Source of the DNA: Bacteroidaceae bacterium
GTDB lineage: Bacteria > Bacteroidota > Bacteroidia > Bacteroidales > Bacteroidaceae
NCBI GenBank assembly: GCA_017628775.1
Contig: JAGBYN010000077.1
Location: 1 to 34,031, forward strand
Direction of reading: 5' to 3'
Length of the DNA stretch: 34,031 bases
Every line of letters begins with the position of its first letter. Positions within the stretch are counted from its first letter, which is position 1. Of this stretch, positions 1 to 9,009 are shown piece by piece. The notes under the pieces were generated by a model. That model was given only the letters and a program-made list of their open reading frames with translations. It had not been told where the DNA came from and did not search any database. The translations under genes and the position numbers were made by a program.

Positions 1-35
1 CCTTTTTTCGTGTCAAAAGGATCAAAAATATTGCG

Positions 36-104
36 AAATTTGGTTTGATGTCGTTAAAATTTGGTTTGATGTAGTAAAAATTTGGTCCGACTTAGGAAAA
101 ATTT
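36..104. repeat. 21-bp-period repeat with four phased AAATTT cores
   Basis: AAATTT occurs at 36-41, 57-62, 78-83 and 99-104, exactly 21 bp apart. The first two units are nearly identical (AAATTTGGTTTGATGT, then CGTTA or AGTA), the third keeps AAATTTGG, and the fourth keeps only the core. The array may continue less clearly to the left. Twenty-one bp is two helical turns, so the A3T3 tracts lie on one face of the helix, an arrangement known to favour intrinsic bending. It is also seven codons: the plus frame reads KFGLMSLKFGLM then stop. Confidence 0.75.
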
Positions 105-423
105 CCCGCCGAGTCGTTCGCCGAAGGTCCGATTTTGACCCCTCGAAGCCCGTTTAACTTTTTTCTATAAACTTTAACAATGTGACAAAATGATATTTTT
201 CACTTTTTGAAAAAAAGTTGAAAATTCAGAAAAAACGAGCAAAAATTGTGACAAAATCGCTTCTTATTGAATCGCTGAAACAAGCATCAAAACAAGCATG
301 GTTGTTCAGCACCAAAATAAAGGTTTCATAAGGATTAGGTTTTTGAAAACAAAGCCAGGTTATTGGCATTTCAGATGCATCATTAACTGCGCTTAACTGT
401 TAGCGTAGAGTCATATAAAAGAG

Positions 424-463
424 AAGGCGCTCACAAGCTTTTGTTATAGCTTATGAGCGCCTT
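424..463 (-). terminator. Terminator downstream of sufB
   Basis: A 16-bp stem with one mismatch (arms 424-439 and 448-463, 8-nt loop) starts with AAGGCGCTCA and is followed on the minus strand by CTCTTTTATA. It lies about 50 bp after the sufB stop. It looks like an intrinsic terminator and would end the suf transcript after sufB. Confidence 0.8.
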
Positions 464-513
464 AAGTTTATGCTTATTTGACTTAAGTGCAATGGCACGA
501 TTATGAAACCCCA

Positions 514-1968
514 TTATCCGACTGAACCTTCAAGCGAGACGCTCAAAAGTTTTTGGGCTTCAACAGCAAATTCCATAGGCAATTTATTAATGACATCACG
601 TGCATAACCATTCACTATCAAATCGACAGCACCTTCTACGGGAATGCCACGCTGTTGGCAATAAAACAACTGATCTTCTGAAATTTTAGACGTCGTTGCT
701 TCGTGCTCAACGGTTGCATTGTTGTTATGCACATCAATGTAGGGGAAGGTGTGTGCGCCACAGGTGCTACTCAATAATAAAGAGTCGCACGATGAATAAT
801 TACGCGCTCCATCTGCCTTGCTACCCACTTTTACCAAACCTCTGTAAGAGTTTTGACTCTTGCCAGCTGAGATACCCTTAGAGATGATACGCGAGCGCGT
901 GTTCTTACCGATGTGAATCATTTTCGTGCCCGTGTCGGCTTCTTGGTAATTATTGGTGACCGCCACGCTATAGAACTCGGCTTGCGAATTGTCGCCAGAA
1001 AGCACACATGAGGGATATTTCCATGTAATGGCTGAACCGGTTTCAACCTGCGTCCACGAGAGTTTGGCATTGGCGCCACGTAAGTGTCCACGTTTTGTTA
1101 CAAGGTTATACACCCCGCCCTTACCTTCAGCATCGCCAGGATACCAGTTTTGCACTGTTGAGTACTTAACTTCCGCATCCTTCTCTACGACAATCTCAAC
1201 AATAGCGGCATGCAATTGGTTTTCATCGCGCTGGGGTGCAGTACATCCTTCAAGATACGATACATATCCACCTTCATCGCAAACAATGAGGGTTCGCTCG
1301 AACTGTCCGGTATTGATGGCATTGATGCGGAAATACGTAGACAACTCCATGGGGCAACGCACGCCCTTTGGGATATACACAAACGAGCCATCAGAAAAAA
1401 CAGCTGTATTCAGGGCCGCGAAATAATTATCTCGATAAGGCACAACACTACCCAGATATTTACGAACAAGGTCAGGATTTTCGCGTACAGCCTCACTGAT
1501 AGAGCAGAACACGATGCCCTTTTCTTGTAATTTTTCCTTAAAGGTGGTTTTTACCGAAACAGAATCCATAACGGCATCAACAGCCACACCTGCCAGCATC
1601 ATACGCTCTTCAAGGGGAATGCCCAACTTATCGAAAGTTTTCATCAATTCAGGATCAATTTCTTTATTACCGCTCTCTTTCTGTTTCTTTGTTGGATCGG
1701 CATAATAAGAAATGGCCTGATAATCGATTTGAGGCAGATGGACATGCGCCCAATCGGGTTGCTCCAAAGTAAGCCAATAACGATAGGCCTTCAATCGATG
1801 CTCAAGCAACCATTCAGGTTCTTGCTTTTTGGCAGAGATCAAACGAATAACATCTTCGTTTAAACCCTTTTCTATAATTTCTGTATCAATGTCGGTGGTA
1901 AAGCCATATTCGTATTTTTTATCCGCGACTTCACTCACCAATTGATTTTGTTTTCTTTTTTCGTTCAC
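514..1968 (-). CDS. sufB: SufB, Fe-S cluster assembly scaffold protein
   Basis: SufB is the scaffold subunit of the cytoplasmic SufBCD complex, on which Fe-S clusters are built with sulfur from SufS/SufE-type donors. The 484-residue product is full length for the family and contains the expected landmarks: the YIPKGVRCP segment, EGCTAP with Cys242, NYSSCDS with Cys394, STCGAH with Cys403, and [10 protein letters not shown] with His422/Glu423. By position these correspond to E. coli SufB Cys254, Cys405 and His433/Glu434, the sulfur-transfer and cluster-assembly residues. The start codon is GTG (1966-1968); no ATG lies nearby and the N-terminus aligns with family expectation, so this start is likely. 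It is downstream of cvpA on the same strand with a 122-bp gap. A strong terminator follows directly, so sufC and sufD are not immediately downstream. Confidence 0.97.
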   Translation of the reverse strand: MNEKRKQNQLVSEVADKKYEYGFTTDIDTEIIEKGLNEDVIRLISAKKQEPEWLLEHRLKAYRYWLTLEQPDWAHVHLPQIDYQAISYYADPTKKQKESGNKEIDPELMKTFDKLGIPLEERMMLAGVAVDAVMDSVSVKTTFKEKLQEKGIVFCSISEAVRENPDLVRKYLGSVVPYRDNYFAALNTAVFSDGSFVYIPKGVRCPMELSTYFRINAINTGQFERTLIVCDEGGYVSYLEGCTAPQRDENQLHAAIVEIVVEKDAEVKYSTVQNWYPGDAEGKGGVYNLVTKRGHLRGANAKLSWTQVETGSAITWKYPSCVLSGDNSQAEFYSVAVTNNYQEADTGTKMIHIGKNTRSRIISKGISAGKSQNSYRGLVKVGSKADGARNYSSCDSLLLSSTCGAHTFPYIDVHNNNATVEHEATTSKISEDQLFYCQQRGIPVEGAVDLIVNGYARDVINKLPMEFAVEAQKLLSVSLEGSVG

Positions 1969-2090
1969 GGTTAAATCTAATTTAGTAACATATTAAAATA
2001 ACCTGCTTCACCTTTAAATCATTATTGTTTACGCTTGAATGCGGTGCAGAACAATGACATGAACTGAGTCAAGTTATTTTGATATCTCGT

Positions 2091-2621
2091 TTAATTTTTA
2101 CCACCATCAAAAATGGCACCAGCAAAATCAGGCACTTCAAGATCTACATCCTTGACCTGATCTGCCACCTTGTCAATCGCGAAGGTTGTGACCCACATCA
2201 CTTTATCGGCAAGCATTGAATCTTTTAGGCGGTCGTTATTAAGTATATTGAGTTGCGTCATAATATTAAGCACACAACTGATTAAAACCACAAACTTAAT
2301 CACACTCACGATACCACCAAAGATTCGGTTCACCCAGCTCAAGCCTGTGAATTCAATCGCCTTTGTCAACAAATTGGCCAAAAGTCCAAATAAGATAGGC
2401 ACGATAATCCACAAGATAAAGAAGGCAATGATGCTGGTAAACATATTCACTTCTGAACCATCAACCTTAAGATATTCGCCAAACTGTTCATAACAAGTAA
2501 CTGCCACAAAAAGTCCCAACAAAAAACCGATTGCTGAGGCAATTTCCTTTACGAAACCATTCATACAGCCACGCACCAAAGCGAAACCTACGATAACCAA
2601 AATAAAAATATCAAGATACAT
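2091..2621 (-). CDS. cvpA: CvpA family membrane protein
   Basis: This is a 176-residue inner-membrane protein of the CvpA family, named for a requirement in colicin V production in E. coli and linked to envelope stress tolerance; its biochemical activity is not settled. Four hydrophobic segments are visible, at about residues 4-20, 24-43, 60-84 and 103-123. The N-terminal pattern of a short TM followed by RGCMNGFVKEI matches the family's conserved Arg-Gly-...-Gly turn. The C-terminus (about 140-176) is polar and acidic. The gene sits between infB and sufB. A terminator after infB (2716-2767) suggests it is expressed mainly from its own promoter, but no clear TAnnTTTG box was found upstream. 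Confidence 0.88.
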   Translation of the reverse strand: MYLDIFILVIVGFALVRGCMNGFVKEIASAIGFLLGLFVAVTCYEQFGEYLKVDGSEVNMFTSIIAFFILWIIVPILFGLLANLLTKAIEFTGLSWVNRIFGGIVSVIKFVVLISCVLNIMTQLNILNNDRLKDSMLADKVMWVTTFAIDKVADQVKDVDLEVPDFAGAIFDGGKN

Positions 2622-2715
2622 ACGATTTCAGTATTTAAAAGACTATGATTAATTGGGGAGAGCTGAATATATTTAGTGCATGAAAAAACAATTAAGCCCC
2701 CGCATTAGAAAAACA

Positions 2716-2767
2716 AACAGACGAGTAGTCAAGTAAACCTTCAGATTTACTGGCATACTCGTCTGTT
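2716..2767 (-). terminator. Terminator downstream of infB
   Basis: The arms AACAGACGAGTA (from 2716) and TACTCGTCTGTT (to 2767) pair perfectly over 12 bp, and most of the inner bases also pair around a short TTCAG loop. On the minus strand the stem is followed by TGTTTGTTTTTC. It ends the rimP-nusA-infB transcript 26 bp after the infB stop. Confidence 0.85.
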
Positions 2768-2792
2768 ATTTATATCGCTTATTGTATGAATA

Positions 2793-5519
2793 TTACTTCA
2801 ACTTTTGCTTCACTTCAATTTCCTGGAATGTTTCAATAATATCGCCTTCCTTGATATCGTTGCATCCTTGGAGACTGATACCACATTCGAAGTTTGTAGT
2901 GACTTCCTTCACATCATCCTTGAAACGCTTGAGTGCTGCAATATTACCAGTAAAGATAACAATACCGTCGCGGATCAGACGAGCCTTATCCGAACGCTTC
3001 ACCTTACCATCGATAACGTATGCACCAGCAATGTAACCAACCTTAGAGATATGGAATACCTGACGTACTTCTACCGTAGCGGTCATTTCTTCCTTAACGA
3101 TAGGTTCAAGCATACCTTCCATAGCTTCCTTGGCCTCTTCAATAGCATCGTAAATGATTGAATATTGACGGATATCAACACCTTCGCGTTCAGCCAACTT
3201 ACGCGCACCTTGACTTGGACGAACCTGGAAGCCAACAATTACGGCTTGCGAAGCAGCAGCCAATGTAACGTCGTTTTCTGTAATTTGACCAACACCCTTG
3301 TGAATCACATTCACCGCAATAGTTTCGGTTGAAAGCTTGATGAACGAGTCTGAAAGGGCTTCAACAGAACCATCCACGTCACCCTTAACCACGATGTTGA
3401 GTTCCTTATATGTACCCAATGCAATACGACGTCCAATTTCATCAAGAGTAAGAATCTTTTGCGTACGTAAATTCTGTTCGCGTTGAAGTTGTTCGCGCTT
3501 ATTTGCAATTTCACGTGCTTCTTGTTCAGAATCCATCACGTGGAATTGATCGCCAGCCTGAGGTGCGCCATTGAAACCAAGCAATGTTGCTGCGCAAGCA
3601 GGACCAACTTCCTTGATGCGGTGATTACGTTCGTCGAAGAGCGCCTTAACCTTACCGAAGTTCGTACCAGCAAGAACCACATCGCCTTGCTTAAGTGTAC
3701 CATTGCTTACAAGAACTGTTGCCACATAGCCACGTCCCTTGTCCAAAGACGATTCAATGATTGTACCATTGGCCTTACGGTTAGGATTAGCCTTGAGTTC
3801 AAGCATTTCAGCTTCAAGAAGCACTTTTTCCAACAATTCATCAACACCAATACCCTTCTTGGCAGAGATATCCTGGCTTTGATACTTACCACCCCACTCT
3901 TCAATCAAGAAGTTCATTTGAGCCAAACCTTGCTTGATATGGTCGGGATTTGCAGTAGGCTTATCAATCTTATTGATGGCAAAGACGATGGGCACACCTG
4001 CAGCCACAGCATGATTGATGGCTTCCTTGGTTTGAGGCATGATGTCGTCGTCGGCAGCAATGATGATAATGGCAACGTCGGTTACCTGTGCACCACGGGC
4101 ACGCATCGCTGTAAAGGCTTCGTGACCAGGTGTATCAAGGAATGTTACGTGCTTACCGCTGGCAAGCTTCACATTGTAAGCACCAATGTGCTGAGTGATA
4201 CCACCTGCTTCACCCGCAATAACGTTTGCTGAGCGAATATAGTCGAGCAATGAAGTCTTACCATGGTCAACGTGACCCATCACCGTTACAATAGGTGCGC
4301 GTTCCTGAAGGTCTTCTTCGCTGTCTTCTTCTACAACAATAGCTTCCTGAACTTCAGCAGAAACATATTCTGTTTTGAAGCCAAACTCTTCTGCTACAAG
4401 GTTGATGGTTTCAGAGTCCAAACGTTGGTTGATTGAAACCATAATACCGATGCTCATACATGTACCGATTACTTGCGTTACGGGCACATTCATCATGGTT
4501 GCCAACTCATTGGCAGTCACAAATTCAGTAAGCTTAAGCACCTTGCTTTCGGCACTTTCCTGAGCAATTAATTCTTCTTGGCGTTCACGTGCAGCATCTC
4601 GCTTTTCCTTACGGTACTTAGCGCCCTTTTGCTGAACATTCTGCTTACCTTGCAAGCGTGCAAGTGTTTCTTTCACTTGTTTTGCTACATCTTCAGCAGT
4701 TACTTCTTGCTTCGCTTGCTGTTGTTGCTTACGGTTTTTATCCTTTTGCTTCTTTGACGCATTGTTGGCCGCATTTTGAGCATTGTTATTGGCATTCTTC
4801 TTTGCGTTGTTATTAGGTTGGTTTGAAACCTCATTAATATCTACGCGCTCTTTGCCAATTCGCTGACGCTTGCGCTTTTCATTGCCTTGAGCGTTAGCTT
4901 GATTGTTTTGCCCTTTATTGTTGCCGTTGTTGCGTTGTTGCTTATTCTTTTCTTCGCGTTCCTTTTTCTTTTCTTCGCGAGATTTCTTTTTAGGACGCGT
5001 ATTTTGGTTCAAGGCTTCGAGGTCGATGGTACCCAAAACTACAGGACCAGCGACGCCTGCTTGTGGTTTAAGCTTAAACACACCATCTTCGCCTTCGGTT
5101 AAGATCGAACCCTTTGGTTCTTCTGCTTTAGCCTTCTTTGCCTTTGGTTCTTTTGCTGACGTTTCTTTCTCTGCAACCGCTTCTACTGGGGCATTTGCAG
5201 GTTCGGGTTCAGCAACCTTAACCACTTCAACTGGTGCTGGTTTTGTAGGTTCTACAACAGCCTCAGCGACTTGTGGTGTTTCTGCTTCAGCAGGTTTCTC
5301 AACCTTCTTGGCCTTTTCGGGTTTATTAAAGATTTGTGCAGCTTGCTTGTGAAGTTCTCTATCTGCTCCAAAGTGTTGTTGAAGCAGTTCATGCATGTTG
5401 TCGTCAATCTTTTCATTGAGATCTCCAGTAAGGTGTGCGCCATTAGCGTTTAAGAAATCTACAATTGTTTGTTGACCAACATTAAATTCTTTTATTGCTT
5501 TACTAAGTCTGATACTCAT
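2793..5519 (-). CDS. infB: Translation initiation factor IF-2
   Basis: IF-2 is the GTPase that delivers initiator fMet-tRNA to the 30S subunit and promotes 50S joining. The 908-residue protein has an N-terminal IF2_N-type domain (about 1-60), then a long Pro/Ala/Glu, Lys and Asn/Gln-rich linker (about 65-330) including poly-Asn and poly-Gln patches, typical of the large Bacteroidetes IF-2. A second IF2_N-like segment (about 335-400) precedes the G domain. GTP-binding motifs are intact: GHVDHGKT at 415-422, DTPGH at 462-466 and NKID at 516-519. The C-terminal domains that bind fMet-tRNA follow. It is the last gene of rimP-nusA-infB, 79 bp after nusA, and is followed by a strong terminator. Confidence 0.98.
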   Translation of the reverse strand: MSIRLSKAIKEFNVGQQTIVDFLNANGAHLTGDLNEKIDDNMHELLQQHFGADRELHKQAAQIFNKPEKAKKVEKPAEAETPQVAEAVVEPTKPAPVEVVKVAEPEPANAPVEAVAEKETSAKEPKAKKAKAEEPKGSILTEGEDGVFKLKPQAGVAGPVVLGTIDLEALNQNTRPKKKSREEKKKEREEKNKQQRNNGNNKGQNNQANAQGNEKRKRQRIGKERVDINEVSNQPNNNAKKNANNNAQNAANNASKKQKDKNRKQQQQAKQEVTAEDVAKQVKETLARLQGKQNVQQKGAKYRKEKRDAARERQEELIAQESAESKVLKLTEFVTANELATMMNVPVTQVIGTCMSIGIMVSINQRLDSETINLVAEEFGFKTEYVSAEVQEAIVVEEDSEEDLQERAPIVTVMGHVDHGKTSLLDYIRSANVIAGEAGGITQHIGAYNVKLASGKHVTFLDTPGHEAFTAMRARGAQVTDVAIIIIAADDDIMPQTKEAINHAVAAGVPIVFAINKIDKPTANPDHIKQGLAQMNFLIEEWGGKYQSQDISAKKGIGVDELLEKVLLEAEMLELKANPNRKANGTIIESSLDKGRGYVATVLVSNGTLKQGDVVLAGTNFGKVKALFDERNHRIKEVGPACAATLLGFNGAPQAGDQFHVMDSEQEAREIANKREQLQREQNLRTQKILTLDEIGRRIALGTYKELNIVVKGDVDGSVEALSDSFIKLSTETIAVNVIHKGVGQITENDVTLAAASQAVIVGFQVRPSQGARKLAEREGVDIRQYSIIYDAIEEAKEAMEGMLEPIVKEEMTATVEVRQVFHISKVGYIAGAYVIDGKVKRSDKARLIRDGIVIFTGNIAALKRFKDDVKEVTTNFECGISLQGCNDIKEGDIIETFQEIEVKQKLK

Positions 5520-5567
5520 TCTTTTCTTTTAATTTTTTAGTTGATTAGGGATTTTTAATGCGTTATA

Positions 5568-5596
5568 GCTTTGCGGTTCTTCACAAAGCCCCTAAC
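5568..5596 (-). promoter_or_regulatory. Hairpin in nusA-infB spacer
   Basis: The 79-bp spacer contains GCTTTG/CAAAGC arms (5568-5573 and 5584-5589). A competing pairing of TTAGGG after the nusA stop with CCCTAA further downstream is also possible. It is not followed by a T-run, so it is more likely an intercistronic RNA structure than a terminator. Its function is unknown. Confidence 0.35.
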
Positions 5597-5598
5597 AA

Positions 5599-6864
5599 CT
5601 ATTTAGCATTTTTTTCAAACTCTGCACGGAGTATTTCCAACACTTCATCTACAGTGTCTTCCTCCAAGTCGGCCTTTTCGATGAGCATCACACGTGGTGC
5701 ATTAAGTACTTGCTTTGCAGTATCAAGTCCGATACCCTTAATTGCATCAAGCACCCATTGGTCGATTTCGTCGTTAAATTCGTCGAGTTTATAATCATTC
5801 TCTTCTTGTCCGTCCATTTCGCGGAACACATCAATGGTATAGCCAGTGAGCATACAAGCCAATTTGATGTTTTGACCGCCCTTACCAATAGCCAACGACA
5901 CTTGTTCGGGCTTAAGGAAGACTTCTGCCTTCTTTGTTTCTTCATTGATTTCAATGCTTGAAATTTCAGCAGGAGCCAAGGCACGAGCAATAAACACCTG
6001 GGGATTTGCAGAATATTGAATGACATCAATATTTTCGTTATGCATCTCTCTCACAACACCTGTAATACGTGCACCCTTAACACCAACGCATGCGCCCACT
6101 GGGTCGATACGTTCATCAATGCTATCTACTGCAATCTTTGCACGTTCGCCAGGGATACGAGCCACTCTCTGCAAACGGATAATACCCTCAGCGAATTCAG
6201 GCACTTCGTTTTCCAAAAGACGTTGCAAGAACATGGGCGACGTACGGCTCAAGTAAATGCGTGGATTACCATTTGAATTGTCAACGCGATCAATAACAGC
6301 CTTGACATGGTCATTCTTATGGTAGAAATCGCGAGGGATCTGTGAATTCTTCAACAAGTGAAGTTCATTACCTTCTTCATCCAACAAAAGGGCTTCACTC
6401 TTCCAGGTTTGATAAACTTCAGCTGTAATCATTTCACCCACACGATTGATATACTTGTTGTAAAGCGCATCGTGTTCAAGTTCCAAAATCTTACTTGCTA
6501 AAGTTTGACGGAGCGTTAAGATAGCACGACGTCCAAACTTAAGGAAGTCGATCTTTTCTGTAACTTCTTCTCCAATTTCATAGTCATCAGCGATCTTTTG
6601 CGCTTCTGAGAGCGGAATTTCCTTATTTGGGTCAACAACACTGTCGTCAGCCACAACGATACGGTCGCGATAAATTTCAAAGTCACCCTTTTCAGGATTA
6701 ACAATCACATTAAAACCTTCGTCCGAACCGTAAATCTTTGCAATTACATTGCGAAAACTTTCTTCAAGCACCCCAACCATTGTTGCCAAATCAATGCTCT
6801 TCGTTTCCTGGAAATCCAAGAATGTTTCAATAAGGCTTGGTGCTACTTCTTTTTTCTTTGCCAT
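5599..6864 (-). CDS. nusA: Transcription termination/antitermination factor NusA
   Basis: NusA binds RNA polymerase and nascent RNA and modulates pausing, termination and antitermination. The 421-residue protein has the RNAP-binding N-terminal domain (about 1-125), an S1 RNA-binding domain, then KH1 and KH2. The segment IDERIDPVGACVGVKGARI and the later EQVSLAIGKGGQNIKLA motif are the characteristic KH signatures. A C-terminal helical segment of about 70 residues (VLDAIKGIGLDTAKQVLNA onward) resembles a single helix-hairpin-helix/AR-like domain. The length fits Bacteroidetes NusA, shorter than the 495-residue E. coli form with two AR repeats. It is the middle gene of rimP-nusA-infB, ATG start, stop TAG. 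Confidence 0.97.
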   Translation of the reverse strand: MAKKKEVAPSLIETFLDFQETKSIDLATMVGVLEESFRNVIAKIYGSDEGFNVIVNPEKGDFEIYRDRIVVADDSVVDPNKEIPLSEAQKIADDYEIGEEVTEKIDFLKFGRRAILTLRQTLASKILELEHDALYNKYINRVGEMITAEVYQTWKSEALLLDEEGNELHLLKNSQIPRDFYHKNDHVKAVIDRVDNSNGNPRIYLSRTSPMFLQRLLENEVPEFAEGIIRLQRVARIPGERAKIAVDSIDERIDPVGACVGVKGARITGVVREMHNENIDVIQYSANPQVFIARALAPAEISSIEINEETKKAEVFLKPEQVSLAIGKGGQNIKLACMLTGYTIDVFREMDGQEENDYKLDEFNDEIDQWVLDAIKGIGLDTAKQVLNAPRVMLIEKADLEEDTVDEVLEILRAEFEKNAK

Positions 6865-6882
6865 AAAAGATTTGTTTACAGA

Positions 6883-6913
6883 GAACGGGCATCACCGCTG
6901 TGAGGCGCCGTTC
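6883..6913 (-). promoter_or_regulatory. Hairpin between rimP and nusA
   Basis: GAACGG (6883-6888) pairs with CCGTTC (6908-6913), with partial inner pairing (ATCAC with GTGAG). On the mRNA the structure ends 18 nt before the nusA ATG. There is no U-run, so termination is unlikely. It could affect nusA translation or mark a processing site; this is inference. Confidence 0.45.
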
Positions 6914-6934
6914 ATTCCTGATCTATATGTTTTA

Positions 6935-7402
6935 TTATTTGAAATCAATTACATATTTGGTGTACTTCACTTCGTCGTACACAAAAGTGATTGCCACATT
7001 TTCAATTATAGGACGTTTCTGTCCTTCTTTCTTAACCTTTTGCTGTGTTTCAATCACAAAATGCTCTGGTGTCACTTCGGTCAAAATTCCTGTAAACTTT
7101 TTACCCTCACGTGTTAACACCTCTACCTGTTCATCCAAGTGTATTTCGTACTGTCGCAACACCTTAAAGGGTTGACCAATACCAGCACTACCCACTTCTA
7201 ATTCAAAATCCTCTTGTTCTCGATCAAGACCTTGCTCAATGTGTTTACTTAATTCAACACAATCTTCAATCCACACACCTTCTTCATGGTCGATTTCTAC
7301 AACAATTCGCGAATCAGGACTGATTGTAAGATCGCAAAGGAAATATTCCTTACCTTGCAACCATTCATCCACTAATTTTTGAACAACACTTTTGTCAATC
7401 AT
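6935..7402 (-). CDS. rimP: Ribosome maturation factor RimP
   Basis: RimP assists 30S subunit maturation in the cytoplasm. The 155-residue product has the usual two-domain layout: an N-terminal alpha/beta domain (CDLTISPDSRIVVEIDHEEGVWIEDCVELSKHIE region, about 20-75) with the conserved ELEVGSAGIGQPF segment near 80-95, and a C-terminal SH3-like beta barrel (about 95-155). The GS-AGIG sequence corresponds to the family's conserved S-PG/AG-(L/I) motif. It is the first gene of the canonical rimP-nusA-infB cluster and has a near-consensus promoter 80-110 bp upstream. The ATG is at 7400-7402. Confidence 0.95.
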   Translation of the reverse strand: MIDKSVVQKLVDEWLQGKEYFLCDLTISPDSRIVVEIDHEEGVWIEDCVELSKHIEQGLDREQEDFELEVGSAGIGQPFKVLRQYEIHLDEQVEVLTREGKKFTGILTEVTPEHFVIETQQKVKKEGQKRPIIENVAITFVYDEVKYTKYVIDFK

Positions 7403-7441
7403 GTGCTTTTAATCTTTGTATTCTAAATTGAATGAACGAAA

Positions 7442-7471
7442 AGTGAGGAACCTAATCATTGGCCCCTCACT
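7442..7471 (-). promoter_or_regulatory. Hairpin at the 5' end of the rimP leader RNA
   Basis: Arms AGTGAGG (7442-7448) and CCTCACT (7465-7471) pair perfectly around a 16-nt loop. It lies between the rimP -7 box and the rimP ATG, so if the promoter call is right the transcript would begin with this stem-loop almost at once. It is followed on the minus strand by only four Ts, so it could instead be a weak terminator for dnaA transcripts. Confidence 0.55.
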
Positions 7472-7481
7472 ACTTTCAATT

Positions 7482-7513
7482 GCAAATTTACGAACAATTA
7501 TTTATAGTACAAA
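7482..7513 (-). promoter_or_regulatory. Promoter of rimP-nusA-infB
   Basis: Read on the minus strand, TTTG (7513-7510), a 19-bp spacer and TAAATTTGC (7490-7482) match the Bacteroidetes primary-sigma consensus TTTG/N19-21/TAnnTTTG. Transcription should start near 7475, giving a leader of about 70 nt. Confidence 0.7.
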
Positions 7514-7574
7514 TTTTTCACGTTTTTTTTAGCATCAAAATCCTCAATATACGTTAGTTTGCTATCTTAACAAC

Positions 7575-8930
7575 CTATTTTTTAAGAGAAGCTTCAAATT
7601 CTTCAATCTCCCTACGGTATTCTACGACTGCACTAATCTTGTTTGATATTTTGGTGCATGCATGAATTACCGTTGTGTGATCGCGCCCACCAAAGCGTCG
7701 TCCTATCTCAGCATACGACAGGTTGGTGTACTTATGAACCATATACATGGCCAATTGACGGGACTGCACCAAAGCAAATTTTCTGCTCTTTGAATACAGC
7801 TCACGCACCGATACCTTATATTTCTCCGCTACCTTTTGAAGGAGTTCGTCAAACGTCACTGTGCGTTTTTCCAAGACCACGGCACGAGCGATGATGCGTT
7901 GCACCATATCCAGGCTGATATCCTCGCTATCGACAATGGAATAGGCCATGATGGAGTTTAAGATACCCTCCAGCTCACGAACACTGCTCTCAACATTTTC
8001 GGCAATGTAAAGAATAACATCTTTGGGGAATTTAGAAAGGCCGTTTCTCTTGATTTTAGCCTCCAGAATAGCCTTACGCAAGGTCACATCGGGCTTTTCC
8101 ATCTCTGCAATCATCCCCCACTTAAAGCGTGTCAGCATACGGTCCTCCATACCCTCCAACTGAACGGGCGGACGGTCGCAGGTCATAATAATCTGACAAT
8201 CGTTTTGTTGCAAATGGTTGAAGATATGAAAGAACGTTTGCTGCGTCTTGGGTGTCGAAATTTCCTGAACGTCGTCAATAATCAGCACATCAATCGACAA
8301 ATAAAAGTGCATGAAATTATTCAGATTGCTCTTATTGGCAGCTTCCGTAAATTGCGTCTTAAATACATTTGCAGAAACAAAAAGCACACGTTTCTCGGGC
8401 ATCGTTTCCAGGATCTTCAAACCGATAGCATTCGCCAAGTGGGTTTTGCCCACCCCCGAAGGTCCGTAAATAAAGAAGGGGTTAAACGTGGTCTGCCCTG
8501 GATTTTTCGCAATAGCCAATCCCACTGAACGTGCCAACTTATTACTCTCGCCCGAAACGAAGTTATCAAACGTGTAATGCTTATTCAATTGCGGCTCTAT
8601 GGGCGGGAGTTGTTTTTGCTGCACCATGTTTGGCACCGGCTTCACCTGGCTTGGCGTAGGTCGTTCTGGCTTAGGTTCCGAAGGCAAGTGAAAACCCAAC
8701 TGCGTATTTTCGCCAAACACTTGACGAACGGCATGCACAAACAACCGAGCGCATTTCGCGTGCTCTTGCAGACGCTGAAACGCCTCACGACTAGGCACGA
8801 TAACGCGGATTTTATCTTCGTTAAAATCGTACAACTTTAGATCCGCAAATATGTCTTGATATTCGTCGGGAGACAATTCAGCCTTTATTTGCTGCATGCA
8901 AAGTTCCCAACGTTCTTGTGGAGTGAGCAT
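7575..8930 (-). CDS. dnaA: Chromosomal replication initiator DnaA
   Basis: DnaA is the AAA+ ATPase that binds DnaA boxes and opens oriC. The 451-residue protein has domain I at about 1-85 (ERWELCMQQIKAELSPDEY), a short Pro/Gln-rich domain II (about 85-115), the AAA+ domain starting at YTFDNFVSGESNKLA, and a C-terminal DNA-binding domain. The Walker A motif GPSGVGKT is at 156-163, Walker B is LIIDDVQEI, and the DnaA signature GGRDHTTVIHA starts at 414. All expected residues are present. The start is ATG at 8928-8930. It lies 79 bp after the MCE gene on the same strand with no clear promoter between, so it may be read from the amidase-MCE transcript. Confidence 0.98.
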   Translation of the reverse strand: MLTPQERWELCMQQIKAELSPDEYQDIFADLKLYDFNEDKIRVIVPSREAFQRLQEHAKCARLFVHAVRQVFGENTQLGFHLPSEPKPERPTPSQVKPVPNMVQQKQLPPIEPQLNKHYTFDNFVSGESNKLARSVGLAIAKNPGQTTFNPFFIYGPSGVGKTHLANAIGLKILETMPEKRVLFVSANVFKTQFTEAANKSNLNNFMHFYLSIDVLIIDDVQEISTPKTQQTFFHIFNHLQQNDCQIIMTCDRPPVQLEGMEDRMLTRFKWGMIAEMEKPDVTLRKAILEAKIKRNGLSKFPKDVILYIAENVESSVRELEGILNSIMAYSIVDSEDISLDMVQRIIARAVVLEKRTVTFDELLQKVAEKYKVSVRELYSKSRKFALVQSRQLAMYMVHKYTNLSYAEIGRRFGGRDHTTVIHACTKISNKISAVVEYRREIEEFEASLKK

Positions 8931-9009
8931 ATATAATCCTGAAAATAAGTTTGTAATAAGAAATCACACAGGTGTATTGATTCTTGATTACAAATGTTCA
9001 AGACCAATA

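Larger units (their letters stand above)
1..513. other. Non-coding stretch downstream of sufB
   Basis: No convincing gene is visible in these 513 bases. The left part holds a 21-bp-period repeat (36-104), the middle (about 150-340) is A/T-rich with several A-tracts, and the right part holds the sufB terminator (424-463). One plus-strand frame is open from the window edge to a TAG at 72-74 and ends inside the repeat, so the tail of an off-window ORF cannot be excluded. In related genomes sufC and sufD commonly follow sufB; neither is visible here. Confidence 0.6.

Noticed and set aside
3483..4232. 249-codon plus-strand frame opposite infB
   Set aside because: Antisense shadow of a highly conserved gene; no domain visible.
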